From the NCBI GenBank assembly GCA_000729835.1, contig JFHB01000275.1, forward strand, positions 1-33,755: a stretch of DNA of 33,755 nucleotides, given 5' to 3'. Below are positions 11,701 to 23,082 of this stretch, piece after piece; within the stretch, counting starts at the first letter, position 1; the number at the start of each line of letters is the position of its first letter. The notes under the pieces were generated by a model, which worked only from the letters and a program-made list of their open reading frames with translations, had not been told where the DNA came from and made no database searches. The position numbers were made by a program, and so were the translations under genes. Source of the stretch: Atkinsonella hypoxylon (Eukaryota > Ascomycota > Sordariomycetes > Hypocreales > Clavicipitaceae).

Positions 11701-12829
11701 ATTTAAACCTTTTTCTTTTACTTTTCTTTACTTTTAGTAAAATAGATTTTAATAAAGTTAAATTTTAGGCTAGTTAGTAGCTTCTTAGTATTAACTATTT
11801 CTTCTTCTTCTATTAGCTAGTATCTATAGCTTTTAAGGTACTTTTTATAGTCTTTTTAGTTAAATTTATCTTTAAATGTTATTATATAGGTATATTCCTT
11901 ATTATTCTATAGTAAGCTTTATTATTAGAAACATTAAAGCTACTAAAGATACTATAGCTCTAGCTAATAATTCTAGCTAGCTCTTAAATCTTAGTTCTAC
12001 TAAGGCTAGAGCTACTGCTCTCTTAGTAGCTAATTCCCTTAGTTTTATAGTAGGTATTAAGGATAATTATTCTAGTAATTTTTATAGAATAGAGGTTAAA
12101 ACTAAAATTAACTATTACTCTTATTCTAGTTAGCTTAGTTACCTTAGGCTACTTTATTGTTTTTAGAGTTCTTACTGTTAAATTTACTTTAAGTATAGTA
12201 AGTATTAGTACTTTCCTTATAGTTTTCTAATTTTTATTGTTTTTCTAGATCCTTTAGGTATTCTTATAGATCCTTAACCTTATTATTTACTATAGTAATA
12301 TATATAGATCTTAGGTCTTTTACTATTAGAATTAGGTATAGCTATTGTAATCTTAAGTATAGCTTATAATAGAGTCTTAAAAGAAGCTAAAGATTAGTAG
12401 TTTTACTATTTATATAGATATATTAAAATACTCTAAAGGTAAATTCCCTAAATAATTTTTCTTTAATTATATTTTACTCTATAAACTTAGCTAAATCTAG
12501 CTATATTATTGCATCCTAGATCTATATACTAAATTCTTTATAAATAGTAGTGTAAATAGAGTTTAAACTGCTAAAAATAGCTGTTTTTTTATAGTAATCT
12601 AGATACTACCTATACTATATTAATGTATTCCCTTTAAAGAGAGTTTAGAGCTTAATGTAGATAGCTTCTTAGGCGTTAATTGCACTATAGCTATAGTAGT
12701 CTTTAACAGCTTAGATCTATAGCTCTATATTATAGAAAATAGTATACTTTCCTTTATATAAAATTAGCTTATAGACATTCCTATTATTAAAGGGTTTAAA
12801 GTAACTAATATTAGTAATCTTCTATATAG
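11700..12829 (-). pseudogene. Gypsy-B1 gag, 3' part
   Basis: This minus-strand frame lies upstream of the protease and downstream of the Copia-1 insertion. It reads as a Lys/Gln-rich protein with helical segments (for example IQLDLAKFIEQNIIKEK, with Gln restored at one stop) and no recognisable CCHC knuckle. Its position between the 5' LTR and protease makes gag the natural assignment; the sequence itself was not matched to a known gag. The upstream part continues at 20691 on the far side of Copia-1. Confidence 0.6.
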
Positions 12830-12834
12830 AATCT

Positions 12835-13533
12835 TGTTAAAAATAAGCTACCCTGTATAGCCTATTTTTATGCCTACTAGTTGCTCTATCACGTGACCCT
12901 CATTAGGTCTTGTTACGTTGATTTTTGGTAGAGATATCGCTGTTACTAGATGCGAAACATCTAGAATCGACTAAGGCAAAGTTGCCTAACCTATAGTTAA
13001 CTTTAACAGCGATTTTCTCTACAACTAGTAATGGTAGAAATTCAAGAAGTATACTATTTAAAAGCTAAGAATTAGGGCTTTCTAATAATATAATTGTTAG
13101 ATAGAGTTGCTTATAAGGGTTACTTGTTATTAGTGGAATTTGTTAAATTATGCATATAAGCGTCTCGTTTATATAGCTGTAAGTTAATTTTTTTGTTTTT
13201 ATATAGTAAATCTTTTTGCAGAAATTATAAAGTAGCCTACAAGCCCCTTCTAGCGACTACAGCCTGCTAATATAGTCGGTAGGTCTATAAGGGACTAGAA
13301 AGATTTAAGATCCTACTCTTACTAACTTGTTCGTTACAGCGCTCTTAATATAAAGATACTACTATTACAGTTATCTATTGCCTCTACGTAATCTAGTACT
13401 ATACACTACAGCTTGATTTAGGCCGCTGCTGCTTCTACTACATAATAATTGCTAGGAGTAATTACAGGTGCTAAATCTAAGAGACCACTACCCTCTTAGA
13501 TATCTAGTCCTATAATCCCTATTATTTTTAATA
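12835..13533 (+). repeat. Copia-1 5' LTR
   Basis: This is a 699-bp LTR from TGTTAAAAATAAGC to TTTTTAATA. It carries the conserved foldback (about 12925-13021), a palindromic TCACGTGA, a TTTTTATATAG run that could serve as a TATA element, and a short perfect hairpin AATTGCT/AGCAATT near the 3' end. The promoter and polyadenylation roles are inferred from LTR position only. Confidence 0.92.
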
Positions 13534-13553
13534 GGTTATAAGCCCGGAAGACC
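13534..13553 (+). other. Copia-1 primer binding site (initiator Met tRNA anticodon-arm type)
   Basis: Directly after the LTR the sequence reads GGTTATAAGCCC. The reverse complement of a eukaryotic initiator tRNA-Met anticodon arm is GGTTATGAGCCC, one base different, and that TG-to-TA change is what RIP gives. Copia elements are known to prime with an internal fragment of initiator tRNA-Met, so this fits a half-tRNA primer. The tRNA comparison is from memory. Confidence 0.65.
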
Positions 13554-14483
13554 TATCTGTAAGCTGTTAGCCTGCTGAAATCTACTATTGTGTACTGTAT
13601 TACCCACTAGAAGCTATATTAAGACCTGCGCTAGCAGCTATTGCTGCTATTAGTAGCTTACTAGAAGCTATTAATACTTGCTGCACACACATCGCTAGCC
13701 ACTATACTGGTGTTTTCATTCTGCCCACCCTGTGCCTCCTGCACTAGTCCTATGCACCCTATGCATACACACTTTTGAAGCTATTCTTAATAGCTAGGTT
13801 CTATTGTTGCGCAACATTAAAATATATATATCTACATACATTACATTTGCACTGCGAATCGTTTTATTAGGCACTGCCTAATTAATTATTTCCATTAAGA
13901 AATAAGCTTAGCGCTGCACTGCATTGCTCGTTGTTGTTATATTGTGCACCCTGTGTACCTCTGTTAGTAGCTATACTACAATTTGTAGTGCACGCTTAAC
14001 AGCTCTTGTTGCAGATATTCCTATGTTTTCGGTTGCAGAATTAATTTGTGTAGTAATCCCACTAGTCGGGATTTTAAAGTGGGAATTAGCTAGATATCCC
14101 TAAATTAGCTGTGCCTAGGTCTCTACTGATTTGTTAGAACCTAATTGGAGAAGAATCTCCTGAATTTTTTGGCTAAAAATAGCTAGGACCTGTGTTTTAT
14201 GCCCCTTACAACCGCTTGTTAATCTGGTCTGCTATACAAATTGTATGTATATATAGATTGCAATACAACGCAGCCTTTAGAGCCTGTTATACCTATTACA
14301 AAAGAAATTAGAGAAAAATCTCAGTATAATTTCTAAAGATATAGGGCACTTCTAGGCCTATAATAGAGCAATCTATTGATATCTAGTAGAAGTTATTACT
14401 GTTATTTACTACTATTTCCACTGTAATTTGGCTATAATTAGCTATAAAAGAGCGTTAAATTAGCTACTTTTTAAACCCTTAAA
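13554..14483 (+). other. Copia-1 untranslated leader, rich in CpA
   Basis: This stretch between primer site and gag holds no ORF. Unlike the coding region it keeps many CpA and TpG dinucleotides: about a dozen CpA in the 100 bases from 13681, against very few in a similar length near 15961. The equivalent leader in Copia-2 (30342-31269) looks the same. It would normally carry packaging signals; none can be named from sequence alone. Confidence 0.6.
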
Positions 14484-17400
14484 ATAGCACTAAAAGGAAT
14501 AGGTAAGGGAAAGAGCATAAGCCCTAAACGGGGTAGTGGTTCTAGTACACTAGCTACAGCTGCTACTAGCTTTCCTAGTCCAGCAAGGTCCCTCCCTTAG
14601 CTAGTAGATTCCTCTTCTAATGAAGAAGATTATACAGCTGAGAAGGCTCTAAAGGAAGCTAGATTAGCTTCTAAAAGAGTAGTGCAAGTCTATAATGTGC
14701 AAGCTAATCTAAAAGCTTAAATATATAAGCAACAAGAGACCCTAAATAGATTTATTAGGTATAGTGAAGCAAAACAAAGCTAAAATGAAGGTAATATAGC
14801 TAATTTACTAAGTAAATTAGATACTATAATTATATCTATAGGTAATCTCTCTATAGGGTCTCCCTCTAAGGTAGTAGATCCTATTACTTCTAAAAGAGCT
14901 TCTAAAGTCTCTTTTAAAGTCCCTAAACCTTCTAGTTCCTCTAATAGTACTACTTTTCTGCCTGCTTTTAATGAAGGCACTATAAAAGAGTTAAATAAGA
15001 AGGTCCACTTAATTCTAGAGGCTGCTAAGCTAAAAGGCCCTAAAAATTTTAAACAGTAAAAGTAAGCTTTAACTATTTAATTTAGAGCACTAGGATTCCC
15101 TTAATTTATTAATAATTCTAGTATAGCTAGTACATTAGTAGATTTAGAGCAAGCTATTATCCTTATAATTATAAGAGATAGTTGCTAATCTAGACCTTAA
15201 GCTGCTATAAGCTAGCATAAGTCCCCTATAGATGCCTATAACGTTCTAGTTAGGCAGTATTTGCAGAGTGCTGAAATACAACGTAGTACGCTATATACTA
15301 GTTATTACAACTTATTGTTTTCGAACTATAAGGGATCTTTAGAGGCCTTTAATGCTAAATTTAATAATTTACTAGCTAGATTACAGCTCTATAGTGTAGC
15401 TATTAATTCTATTAACTAGGTAAATCATTATATTAATGCTTTAAAGAAGACCTTCCCTAGCTGGGCTAAAAGGCAGCAATATTCTATTAGAGCTGCTAGA
15501 GCATAAGGTCTATCTGTAAAAATGCTAAATTTACAGTTCCTTATAGCTAATTTATTAGAAGAATAAAGAGATAAAAGCTCCTCTATATCTAAGGCTCTTA
15601 GTTATAAAGCTTCTAATTCTAATAGTTCTAATAATAAGGCTAATTAAGGAAAGAATCCTCCTAATTAGAAGAAGAATTCCGATTCTAATTCTAACGATTC
15701 TAATGCCTCTAAAGAAAAAGATTAAGATAAAGCCTCTAAGAATAAGAAGAAGTAGAAGGGTTGAAGAAGAAGTAATAAAAACTCTAGGAATAAGGATGGA
15801 GAAGCTGCTTTTGCTATAGGTTGTTATAACCTATCTACTAGCAACTAGGATACTATAGAATCTGATGATTCTAGCAGTTCTAGTAGTGATGATTCTTACG
15901 ATTCAGATACAGAATCTACTACTAGTGATACTAGTACTACTAGTAATAATACCCCTTCTTTTAATTACTCTAACGGAATAATTAAAAACTCTCTATTATA
16001 CGATACAGGTTCTACCTGTTATATAGTTAATAATAAGGCATTTTTTAGGACTTTTAAGCCTATAAAAAAGGGTAAAACCGCGCCTATTGCTACTAGAGGA
16101 GGTCCTATTTATCCTAAAGGACAGGGAACTGCTGTATTCTAGGTACTAGTTAGTACAAATCCAGCTAAATACAGGCCTTTAGCTCTAAAGGATGCTCTAT
16201 ATTGCCTAGGTTTAGATACTAACCTAATTAGTGGTCTAAAGCACTATTTAACAGGGGGCACTCTCCTTAGAAATCAGCTATTTCTAGCTGATAGAAGCTG
16301 CTGTAGGCTTCTAAATCCCAAAAAGCATAGTTTCTTCTTACAGCTTAAGGGGCAAGAGACCCCTAGAGTGTGTAAAAACTACGCAAATCTCTCTTATATA
16401 GGATTTAGTAGTTATAATAGCAATTATAATACTAGTTATCCTATAGAGGTTTAAATCCCTTAACAGCCTAGTTTTAATCCTAAGGAATATAGCTAAATCG
16501 AGAAATTATTTGATTTTAAAGAAGAAGAAGATAATACTAATAACGATGCTATAGAGCTATTAGCCCTAGTTCCTAAACGGGCTCCTAGTTAGATTCCTTC
16601 TAATAACGGGGATTTAGAAGGTTTAAATTCTAAGTTGCTGGATATTGGAGGAAGTAGCCGTCTAGATCCCTTAAACGAGGCCTATAGTTCTCAAGAGATC
16701 TAGCAAGATAGAGAGCAATAGGAAGCTAGCTCTAATAATAATTCTAGTAGTAATTCTCCTACTACTGCTTCTTCTTCCTATAAGAAGCTCCTAGAATTAG
16801 CTGCTACTTAGCACGTTAGATTAGGGCATATAGAACTCCCTTTACTAAAGAAGACTGCTTCTATTACTAAAGGTATTCCTAATTTTACAAAAATTAAGGA
16901 AAAGGATTTTAACTGCTTAGCTTACAACTAAGCTAAAGCTGTTAGAAGACCTAGTAAGCATGCTATTCCTAACCCCCCTAGATGTTTAGATATTATAGAG
17001 GGAGATACCGTTAAAATAGAGCCTATACTGCACAATAAGAGGCCTCTAGTTCTTTTTCTAATTAATAGAAAATTACAGTATAAGTGGTCTTTTAATCTAG
17101 CTAATAAAGAGGGTTCTACTCTTTATAGCTATATTAGAAGCTTCTTTAAGGAATTAAAAAACCAGTATAACTGCTACCCTAAACACCTTCACTTTAATAG
17201 TAGTATAGAAATTGATACTAGGTTGTAAGCTTAGCTATCTTCTAAGGGTATTTGCTTTAGTACCTCTTGCCCCTATATTTATAAACAGAATAGGCTAATA
17301 GAGAGAGCTATAAGGGTACTTCTAGACCGTTTGCGTGCTACCCTACAGTGGTTACAATTACCTCTATATCTATAGTCTTACATCCTTCCTGCTATAGTGG

Positions 17401-19796
17401 ATTTAGTTAATACTACTGCAAATAGTACTAAACCACTAAGTTCTAAACAGCTATATCTAGCTAATTTAGAGCCTTCTAAGACCTATAAGCCTGATTTTTC
17501 TAAAATTAGAGCTATAGGCTCCTATTGTGAAGTTCTAATTCCTTTAGAACAACAATCTAGGTTGTAGAAGCTAGCTAAAAGAACTATTCCTAGTAGACTT
17601 TTAGCTACACTAGGTTCTAATGTATATCTAATATACATCCCCTCTAAACGAGCTGTTATTAAGACTAGCTTCGTTAAAATTATAGAAGGAATAGGCCCTA
17701 TTTCTTAGAGCATCCCTAAGGTTCCTATTGGTTCTATAGTGAATAATCCTTTAGAGGGAGAAATCGATGAATTAGTGGATAATTATACCCCTAAGTATCC
17801 TTATCCTAGTTATCTAGATGTGCTAAATTATCCACTAGAACCTGTAGATTAAGCTCTTCTACTAAGCAACCCTATAGAAGCTGTAGAGGCCCCTAAAGCC
17901 CCTATATCTATAGAAGCCCCTTAGGCTAATATAGAACCTATAGAAGCTGAAGCTGAATCTATTGATGCTAATGCTATAGATTTAGATGGAGATATATTTT
18001 CCTTAATTAAGGATCTATGCTTTAAGGCAAGGACTAAAGCAGCTATTACTTCTAATAGTAAGGATGAACTTCCTAATACGTAGAAGCAAGCCCTAAAAAG
18101 CTCTGCTAAGCAGCATTAGATAGAAGCTACCTATAGCGAATTTAAGCAGCTATTAGCTGCTGGAACCTTTAAATTTATAGGGAAAGACTAAGTACCTAAG
18201 GGCCGAAGAGTTCTAAAGAATAGGCTTGTTTATAGGCTAAAGAAGGATAAAGAAAATAATCCTATAAAATATAAGGCCTAACTTATTGCTAAGGGATTTA
18301 TACAAATAGAAGGTTAAGACTATCTAGAGACCTTTGCTGCAACTAGTATTCCTCCTAGCTAGCGTATATTATTAGCTCTTGCAGCTTTTAATAACTAGGA
18401 AGTTAAGTAAATCGACTTTATAGGAGCGTTTTTAAATAGCAAGCTAAAAGAAGCTATTTATATAGAAATCCTAGATGGATTCGTTAAATTTGCAGAGCAA
18501 GCATCGCCATTAGTAGCTAAGCTACTAAAAAGCTGTAATTATAGGCCTTCTAAAGACTAAGTAATTAAGCTAGAAAAATCCCTCTATAGTTTAAAGCAAA
18601 GTCCTAGAGAATAGCAGCAAATTCTAACAGAATTACTTTAAAAGCATAGATTTAAACCTCTTATATTAGACCCAGCAGTCTTTTATAACCCAGCTATATC
18701 TACGTATATTGCTACTTACGTAGATAACTGTCTTCTAATTGGGCCTAATTTACGATATATTAATAAGCTTAAAAAGCTACTAAATCAAGCTTATCTAATA
18801 GAAGATAGAGGACCAGCAGAATTCTTTCTAGGCGTTTAAATCACCCGTAATAGGTCTAAAAGGTCTATTAAAATCCATTAATCTTAATATATCCTTGAAG
18901 CCCTAGAGAGATTCAAAATGCTAGATGCTAAGCCAGCTTCTATCTCTATACAGCCGGGAATTCTAAAGCAACTAGTTATAAAACCTCTCTTAAAATCCGA
19001 TTATAAGCTTTATTAGAGCATAATAGGCACTATAATGTACCTAATGTTGCTAACTAGGGCTGATATTGCTTTTTCCGTTCAGTGGCTATCAACCTTCCTA
19101 GCTAAGCCCTATATAGAGCACCTAAACGCCTCTAAGCACCTCCTAAGGTACTTAAGTGGTACTAGAAGCTTTGCTATTATTTATAAGCATTCTATACCAC
19201 TAGGGTCTTCTTCTAAAGCTTTTAATAGCTCTATTAGTTGCAAAGAAGTACTTAAGACCCTCCTTAGTTATTGCGATAGCGATTTTGCTGGTGATAAAGT
19301 CTCTTCTAAATCAACCTATGCTTATCTATATAAGCTAGCTAGTGGACCTATTAGTTAGAAATCGAAGAAAGCTAGTACTATTGCTCTTTCCACTTTAGAA
19401 GCAGAATCTAATATATTATCTAAAGCTATTAGGGAATTAGAGTAGCTCTACAGCCTTTTTAAGGAGATAAAGCTGCCTTTAACCCCTCCTATTCCTATTA
19501 GGTGTAATAATTAAGGTGCTATAGTTACTGCTTACAACCTAACGTTGTATAGTAGAACTAAGCACACCCTTTTAAAGTTTAACTACATTAGGGAAAAGAT
19601 TCGTAAAGGTATAGCTAAGGTTAGTTATATTAATACAAATTAGATACTAGCAGATAGCCTAACTAAGCCTCTTACTATTTAAAAGTATTAACAATTCATT
19701 AAGTTACTAGAGCTTTCTAGCTAGCTTATAAAAGCAACAAAAATACTTAAAAAAATCGAAAAGCAACGAAAAACAGTTAAAAATCGAAAACAATAA
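14484..19796 (+). pseudogene. Copia-1 gag-pol polyprotein, frame intact but RIP-riddled
   Basis: One continuous frame of 1771 codons runs from ATA GCA (the presumed start, ATG changed to ATA) to TAA at 19794. The Gag part is Ser/Lys-rich. The protease motif LYDTGSTCY has its Asp at codon 507 (16002). The pre-integrase motif HVRLGH starts at codon 777, with an integrase Asp at codon 836. RT begins near codon 1260, with an AKGFIQ-type block and the catalytic box YVDN at codons 1412-1415 (YVDD expected). RNase H YCDSDFAGD starts at codon 1596. All these motifs are in the same frame, so there is no net indel across 5.3 kb. Stops are TAA/TAG at presumed Gln codons, with rare others such as TGA for Arg or Trp. 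An open stretch at 19035-19358 is a stop-free piece of this frame and not a separate gene. Start loss, RT Asp-to-Asn and nonsense codons make it dead. Confidence 0.92.
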
Positions 19797-19978
19797 AAAC
19801 AATTAATAATAACTAGTTATATTCAACTATAACTACCCTGGAATTGCTGGAATTAGTTATGTTATTAGTTATGTTTTTTAGTTCTGTTATTAGTACTGTA
19901 TTTCGTTAGTTGATTCTAACTTAGATATCCTTTAAAGGAGCTAAGTTGCTTATAGAACTAGTTACTTCTTACATTTCT

Positions 19979-19986
19979 AGAGGGAG
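19979..19986 (+). other. Copia-1 polypurine tract
   Basis: AGAGGGAG abuts the TG of the 3' LTR. A purine run at this place primes plus-strand DNA synthesis in LTR retrotransposons. The same sequence precedes the LTR at 23182. Confidence 0.75.
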
Positions 19987-20685
19987 TGTTAAAAATAAGC
20001 TACCCTGTATAGCCTATTTTTATGCCTACTAGTTGCTCTATTACGTAACCCTTATTAGGTCTTGTTACGTTGATTTTTAGTAGAGATATTGCTATTACTA
20101 GATGCAAAACATCTAGAATTGACTAAGGCAAAGTTGCCTAACCTATAGTTAGCTTTAACAGCGATTTTCTCTACAACTAGCAATAGTAGAAATTTAAGAA
20201 GTATACTATTTAAAAGCTAAGAATTAGGGCTTTTTAATAATATAATTGTTGGATAGGGTTGCTTATAAGGGTTGCTTGTTATTAGTAGAATTTATTAAAT
20301 TGTGCATATAGGCGTCTCGTTTGTATAGCTGTAAGTCGATTTTTTTGTTTTTATATAGTAAATTATTTTGCGGAAATTATAAAGTAGCCTACAAGCCCCT
20401 TCTAGCGACTACAGCCCACTAATATAGTTAGTAGGTCTATAAGGGACTAGAAAGATTTAAGATCCTACCCTTACTAACTTGTTCGTTACAGCGCTCTCAA
20501 TATAAAGATACTACTATTACAGTTATCTATTGCCTCTACGTAATCTAGTACTATACACTACAGCTTGATTTAGGCCGCTGCTGCTTCCACTACGTGATAA
20601 TTGCTAGGAGCAATTACAGGTGCTAAATCTAAGAGACCACTACCCTCTTAGATATCTAGTCCTGTAATCCCTATTATTTTCAATA
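19987..20685 (+). repeat. Copia-1 3' LTR
   Basis: This 699-bp copy ends in TTTTCAATA and is followed by the target duplication AATCT. It is nearly identical to the 5' LTR; visible differences are mostly C/T and G/A transitions, as expected from RIP after insertion. Confidence 0.92.
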
Positions 20686-20690
20686 AATCT

Positions 20691-22023
20691 ATCTATTCCT
20701 TAAGGGCTTAGAACTATATATTGCCTTAGTTATTCTGCTTCTAATGTAGATCTAGCCTCTTACTTGCTAGATTTAGCTAGGGATTATTGTTTTTAATATA
20801 GTGTAGTGCTTATTAACTTATATACTAATATTTAAAGTTACTAGATACTTAATTCTAGTCTTTTTTAGCATCTTAGCTCTTCTTAGTCTTACTATTATAG
20901 TATTACTTTAATAGATTCTTTAGAAATTATAGTAGCTTTTATTCTTTTAGAAAAGTATTAGAGTGTCTAGAGTATCTCTATATTATATAGTTTCCTTTAC
21001 CTAGAGGTTGCTTTTAACTTTACTTTTAGTTTTAATTATCTTTTAGGGGTAAGTAAGAATTAAAAGCCCTTTACCTATAATCTTTAGGCTAGAAGCCTTA
21101 TTAGGTATAGTATTATTTATTATATTTATCCTAAGGCTTAAGTATAGTCTCTATTTTCTAGGCTAAGTATTGTTACTCTACCTAAAGAGCAGCAATTTTA
21201 TTGTTTAATTCTCTCTATAATCTACTAATTTTATTAATTAATTCTCCCTTAATTCTACTAATTTACTTACTAATTTCTATAGAAAACTCTATAAGCTATT
21301 CTAGTAAAGAGTTCTCTTTTCTAAGTAGTTTTACTGCTTTCTTTACTTTATACCTTAGCTTAAAGGTATAAAACCTTTAGTAAGCCTATAAAAGCAGTAA
21401 GATTTTAGCTAGTTCTTTAATTAGTAAGTTCTTTTTAGTAGTTTAAGGTGTATTTAATAGATCTAGGTTCTTAGTAAGTAGTGTAAATCTAGATCTTTAT
21501 ACTTATTTTCCTTTAATATTCTAGGTAGAACTAGCACTAGCTTTATAGATAGTATCTCTTAAGCTATTAGATCTAGATAATTTAGCCTTAGCTTTTCCTT
21601 TTAGCATTACTATTAGTAAATCTATAAAGAGTTTAGTAGATTTAGCTTTATTAATAATTCTATTAACCTACTTTTATACCTACTGTACTGTAGAAGCATT
21701 AATAGTATTTTAGTAAGAAAGCAGTTCTACTAGCTTAGGTTAGTTATATAATTTAAGCTATTTATTAATAAATTTATAGTAAGTAAGATAAAGTAGTAAG
21801 CTTCTTTTTTTCTAAGGTATAAAATCCCTTTTTTAAATCTAGAAATCTAGATTTTAGTAGTAAAATTTATAGAATTAGTATATAGTTTTAAGTTCTTTAT
21901 TAGTAAAAGGAATATAATTCCTTCTACTAAGTTCCTTCTAAAGTTACTCTATCTTAAATATTATAATTTTAGCTTTTTAAGCTTAAGGAGAGTTAGCAAC
22001 AATTAAAAGCAATTGCTACTACT
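20691..22023 (-). pseudogene. Gypsy-B1 gag 5' part and leader
   Basis: This is the upstream portion of Gypsy-B1, separated from the rest by Copia-1. The minus strand around 21170-21270 reads as a coiled-coil-like stretch (ISRIKGELINKISRL and following) with presumed Gln stops. The exact gag start was not placed. It lies between the 5' LTR (22024-22266) and Copia-1. Confidence 0.55.
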
Positions 22024-22266
22024 TATTACAGTAGGATTTAATATAGGTTTATTAGATGTAACAGTGTAATATTAGATTTAATAGGTTATACAATAAATCG
22101 TAAGAGGAGTTGTAAGAGCTTCTATAAGAAGCATCTAATAATAGTGTTCTAGTGAATAATGGTTAATTGTTCAATCTAACTACCTAAGTGTTGCTTCTAA
22201 CTACTTATACATGATTGCAGTTACGTGCACTAGTGACCTACGGGTCCGTAGGATTATCCCGTAACA
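22024..22266 (-). repeat. Gypsy-B1 5' LTR
   Basis: This 243-bp copy has the same length as the 3' LTR. The TGTTAC end is altered to TATTAC at 22024, while the other end keeps GTAACA, followed by AAAAG at 22267-22271. Many TG-to-TA and CA-to-TA changes are visible in its first 80 bases compared with the 3' LTR. Confidence 0.9.
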
Positions 22267-22271
22267 AAAAG

Positions 22272-22640
22272 CTTTAATAGCAGCTTTCTCTACTAGCTTA
22301 AACGTTAGACCGAAAACGCTATTAGCTGGGGTTATACTACAACTGCGTTCTCTTTAAGACTGTTGTTCTTCTTCTAGTTAAGCAATTCTAACGTTACTCT
22401 CTTCTAACGCTCTAAGGAGTTCTCTTATACATTCTAAGTCTTTACCTATAGCTTTAGGTTAATCTTCTTTTAATCTAGGTTCTTTAGGATTATCTTCTAA
22501 CTTAGATAATGTTAAGTTAGGGTCTTCTTTTAAGTTAAGTCTAGGTTCTTTAGGACTATCTTCTTAAACCTCTAGCTTTTCTGTCTTAAAGCTTACTAGA
22601 TGTACAGTTCTTTTTGTAATTATATATATAAATCTATATA
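22272..22640 (-). pseudogene. Gypsy-A gag N-terminal part
   Basis: The minus-strand frame reads down from about 22640. It holds an acidic, Pro/Lys/Glu-rich stretch with a repeated PKEPRL, then a predicted coiled coil (CIRELLRALEESNVRIAQLE, Gln restored at one stop), ending in a KAAIKAF segment. Joined to 4434-4457 and then to 3714 after removal of Gypsy-B1 and the solo LTR, it stays in one frame with the zinc-knuckle part of gag. A start codon was not identified, perhaps lost to RIP. Confidence 0.7.
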
Positions 22641-22651
22641 ATTCTTTTTCT

Positions 22652-23082
22652 TATTAGAACAGCTAATATAGGTAAAATAAAAGGGTAAAAGTCTATATTT
22701 ATTTATTGCTTAAGCAGCGAATAAAAACAAGGATCTTAGAGTAATATTACAGCTATAAAGGAAAGATTAAATAGTCTTATTAGGCTCTATTAACAAAGAC
22801 TTTAAGATAGAGGGAAAAGGAGGAAAAAGGAGGTAAAGCCTTTATAGGTACCTAAGGGCTACAAGATTAACGGACCCTAGTGGAGTTAACACCCTAAAGT
22901 GGGGCTATATCTAGTGTATCTAACGGTCTAACGTTGTTCTGCAACAGCCTAAGGTTTTACCGAAGAAGACCTAAGGTCCTGCTAGCTTAAGCTAGCACTA
23001 ATAGAGTGGCCAACTTAGAACATCTTAACATTAAGGTAACCGATAACAATAAGGCATCGTGCTGAGGGATCGTGACCGTTAC
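22652..23082 (-). repeat. Gypsy-A 5' LTR (approximate)
   Basis: On the minus strand it begins TGTAACGGTCACGATCC, the type of LTR start common in fungal gypsy elements. It contains a CTATAAAGG box and a pyrimidine-rich tract after it, as in a U3-R junction. The inner end is uncertain: CTAATA at 22652 or ATTACA at 22615 are both possible. No second copy is in the window to confirm it, because the 3' LTR is outside. It is less RIP-mutated than the Gypsy-A coding region. Confidence 0.55.

Larger units (their letters stand above)
12835..20685 (+). mobile_element. Copia-1, complete Ty1/copia retrotransposon
   Basis: This is a plus-strand element of 7851 bp. It has equal-length 699-bp LTRs (12835-13533 and 19987-20685) and the target duplication AATCT at 12830-12834 and 20686-20690. 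It contains a tRNA-primer-like site just after the 5' LTR, a leader of about 930 bp, one long gag-pol frame (14484-19796) and a purine-rich tract before the 3' LTR. The protease, integrase, RT, RNase H order is that of Ty1/copia. It is inserted in gag of Gypsy-B1 in the opposite orientation. Confidence 0.93.
4458..22266 (-). mobile_element. Gypsy-B1, complete Ty3/gypsy element with a third ORF, host of Copia-1
   Basis: This minus-strand element has 243-bp LTRs at 22024-22266 (5') and 4458-4700 (3'). The target duplication AAAAG is at 4453-4457 and 22267-22271. Without Copia-1 it is about 9.95 kb. The coding order from its 5' end is gag, aspartic protease, RT, RNase H and integrase, followed by an extra ORF before the 3' LTR. 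That order is Ty3/gypsy; the extra ORF makes it longer than a minimal element. Its 5' LTR is strongly RIP-mutated, while the first 80 bases or so of the 3' LTR are much less changed. It sits in gag of Gypsy-A, and removing it with one AAAAG rejoins the gag frame. Confidence 0.88.
64..23082 (-). mobile_element. Gypsy-A, RIP-mutated Ty3/gypsy element, host of nested insertions
   Basis: This is a minus-strand LTR retrotransposon. From its 5' end at the right it has an LTR (about 22652-23082), a gag N-terminus (about 22272-22640), gag with a CCHC knuckle (to about 2950), reverse transcriptase (about 1850-1380) and RNase H (about 1250-64). Its 3' part is outside the window. Gag, RT and RNase H in that order is the Ty3/gypsy plan. 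It is interrupted by a solo LTR at 170-869, a solo LTR at 3720-4428 and Gypsy-B1 at 4458-22266. Each insertion has a 5-bp target duplication, and removing it rejoins the coding frame. The element is non-functional: Gln codons are now stops throughout, and the RT YxDD box reads YTNN. Confidence 0.85.

Noticed and set aside
14780..14980. Minus-strand 66-codon open stretch, repeated at 31572-31772, as a conserved small gene
   Set aside because: Both are antisense shadows of the Copia gag frame; they are similar only because the two elements are copies.
19035..19358. Stand-alone 107-aa protein
   Set aside because: It lies in the exact frame of the Copia-1 polyprotein (RT tail to RNase H) and is only a stop-free interval between RIP stops.
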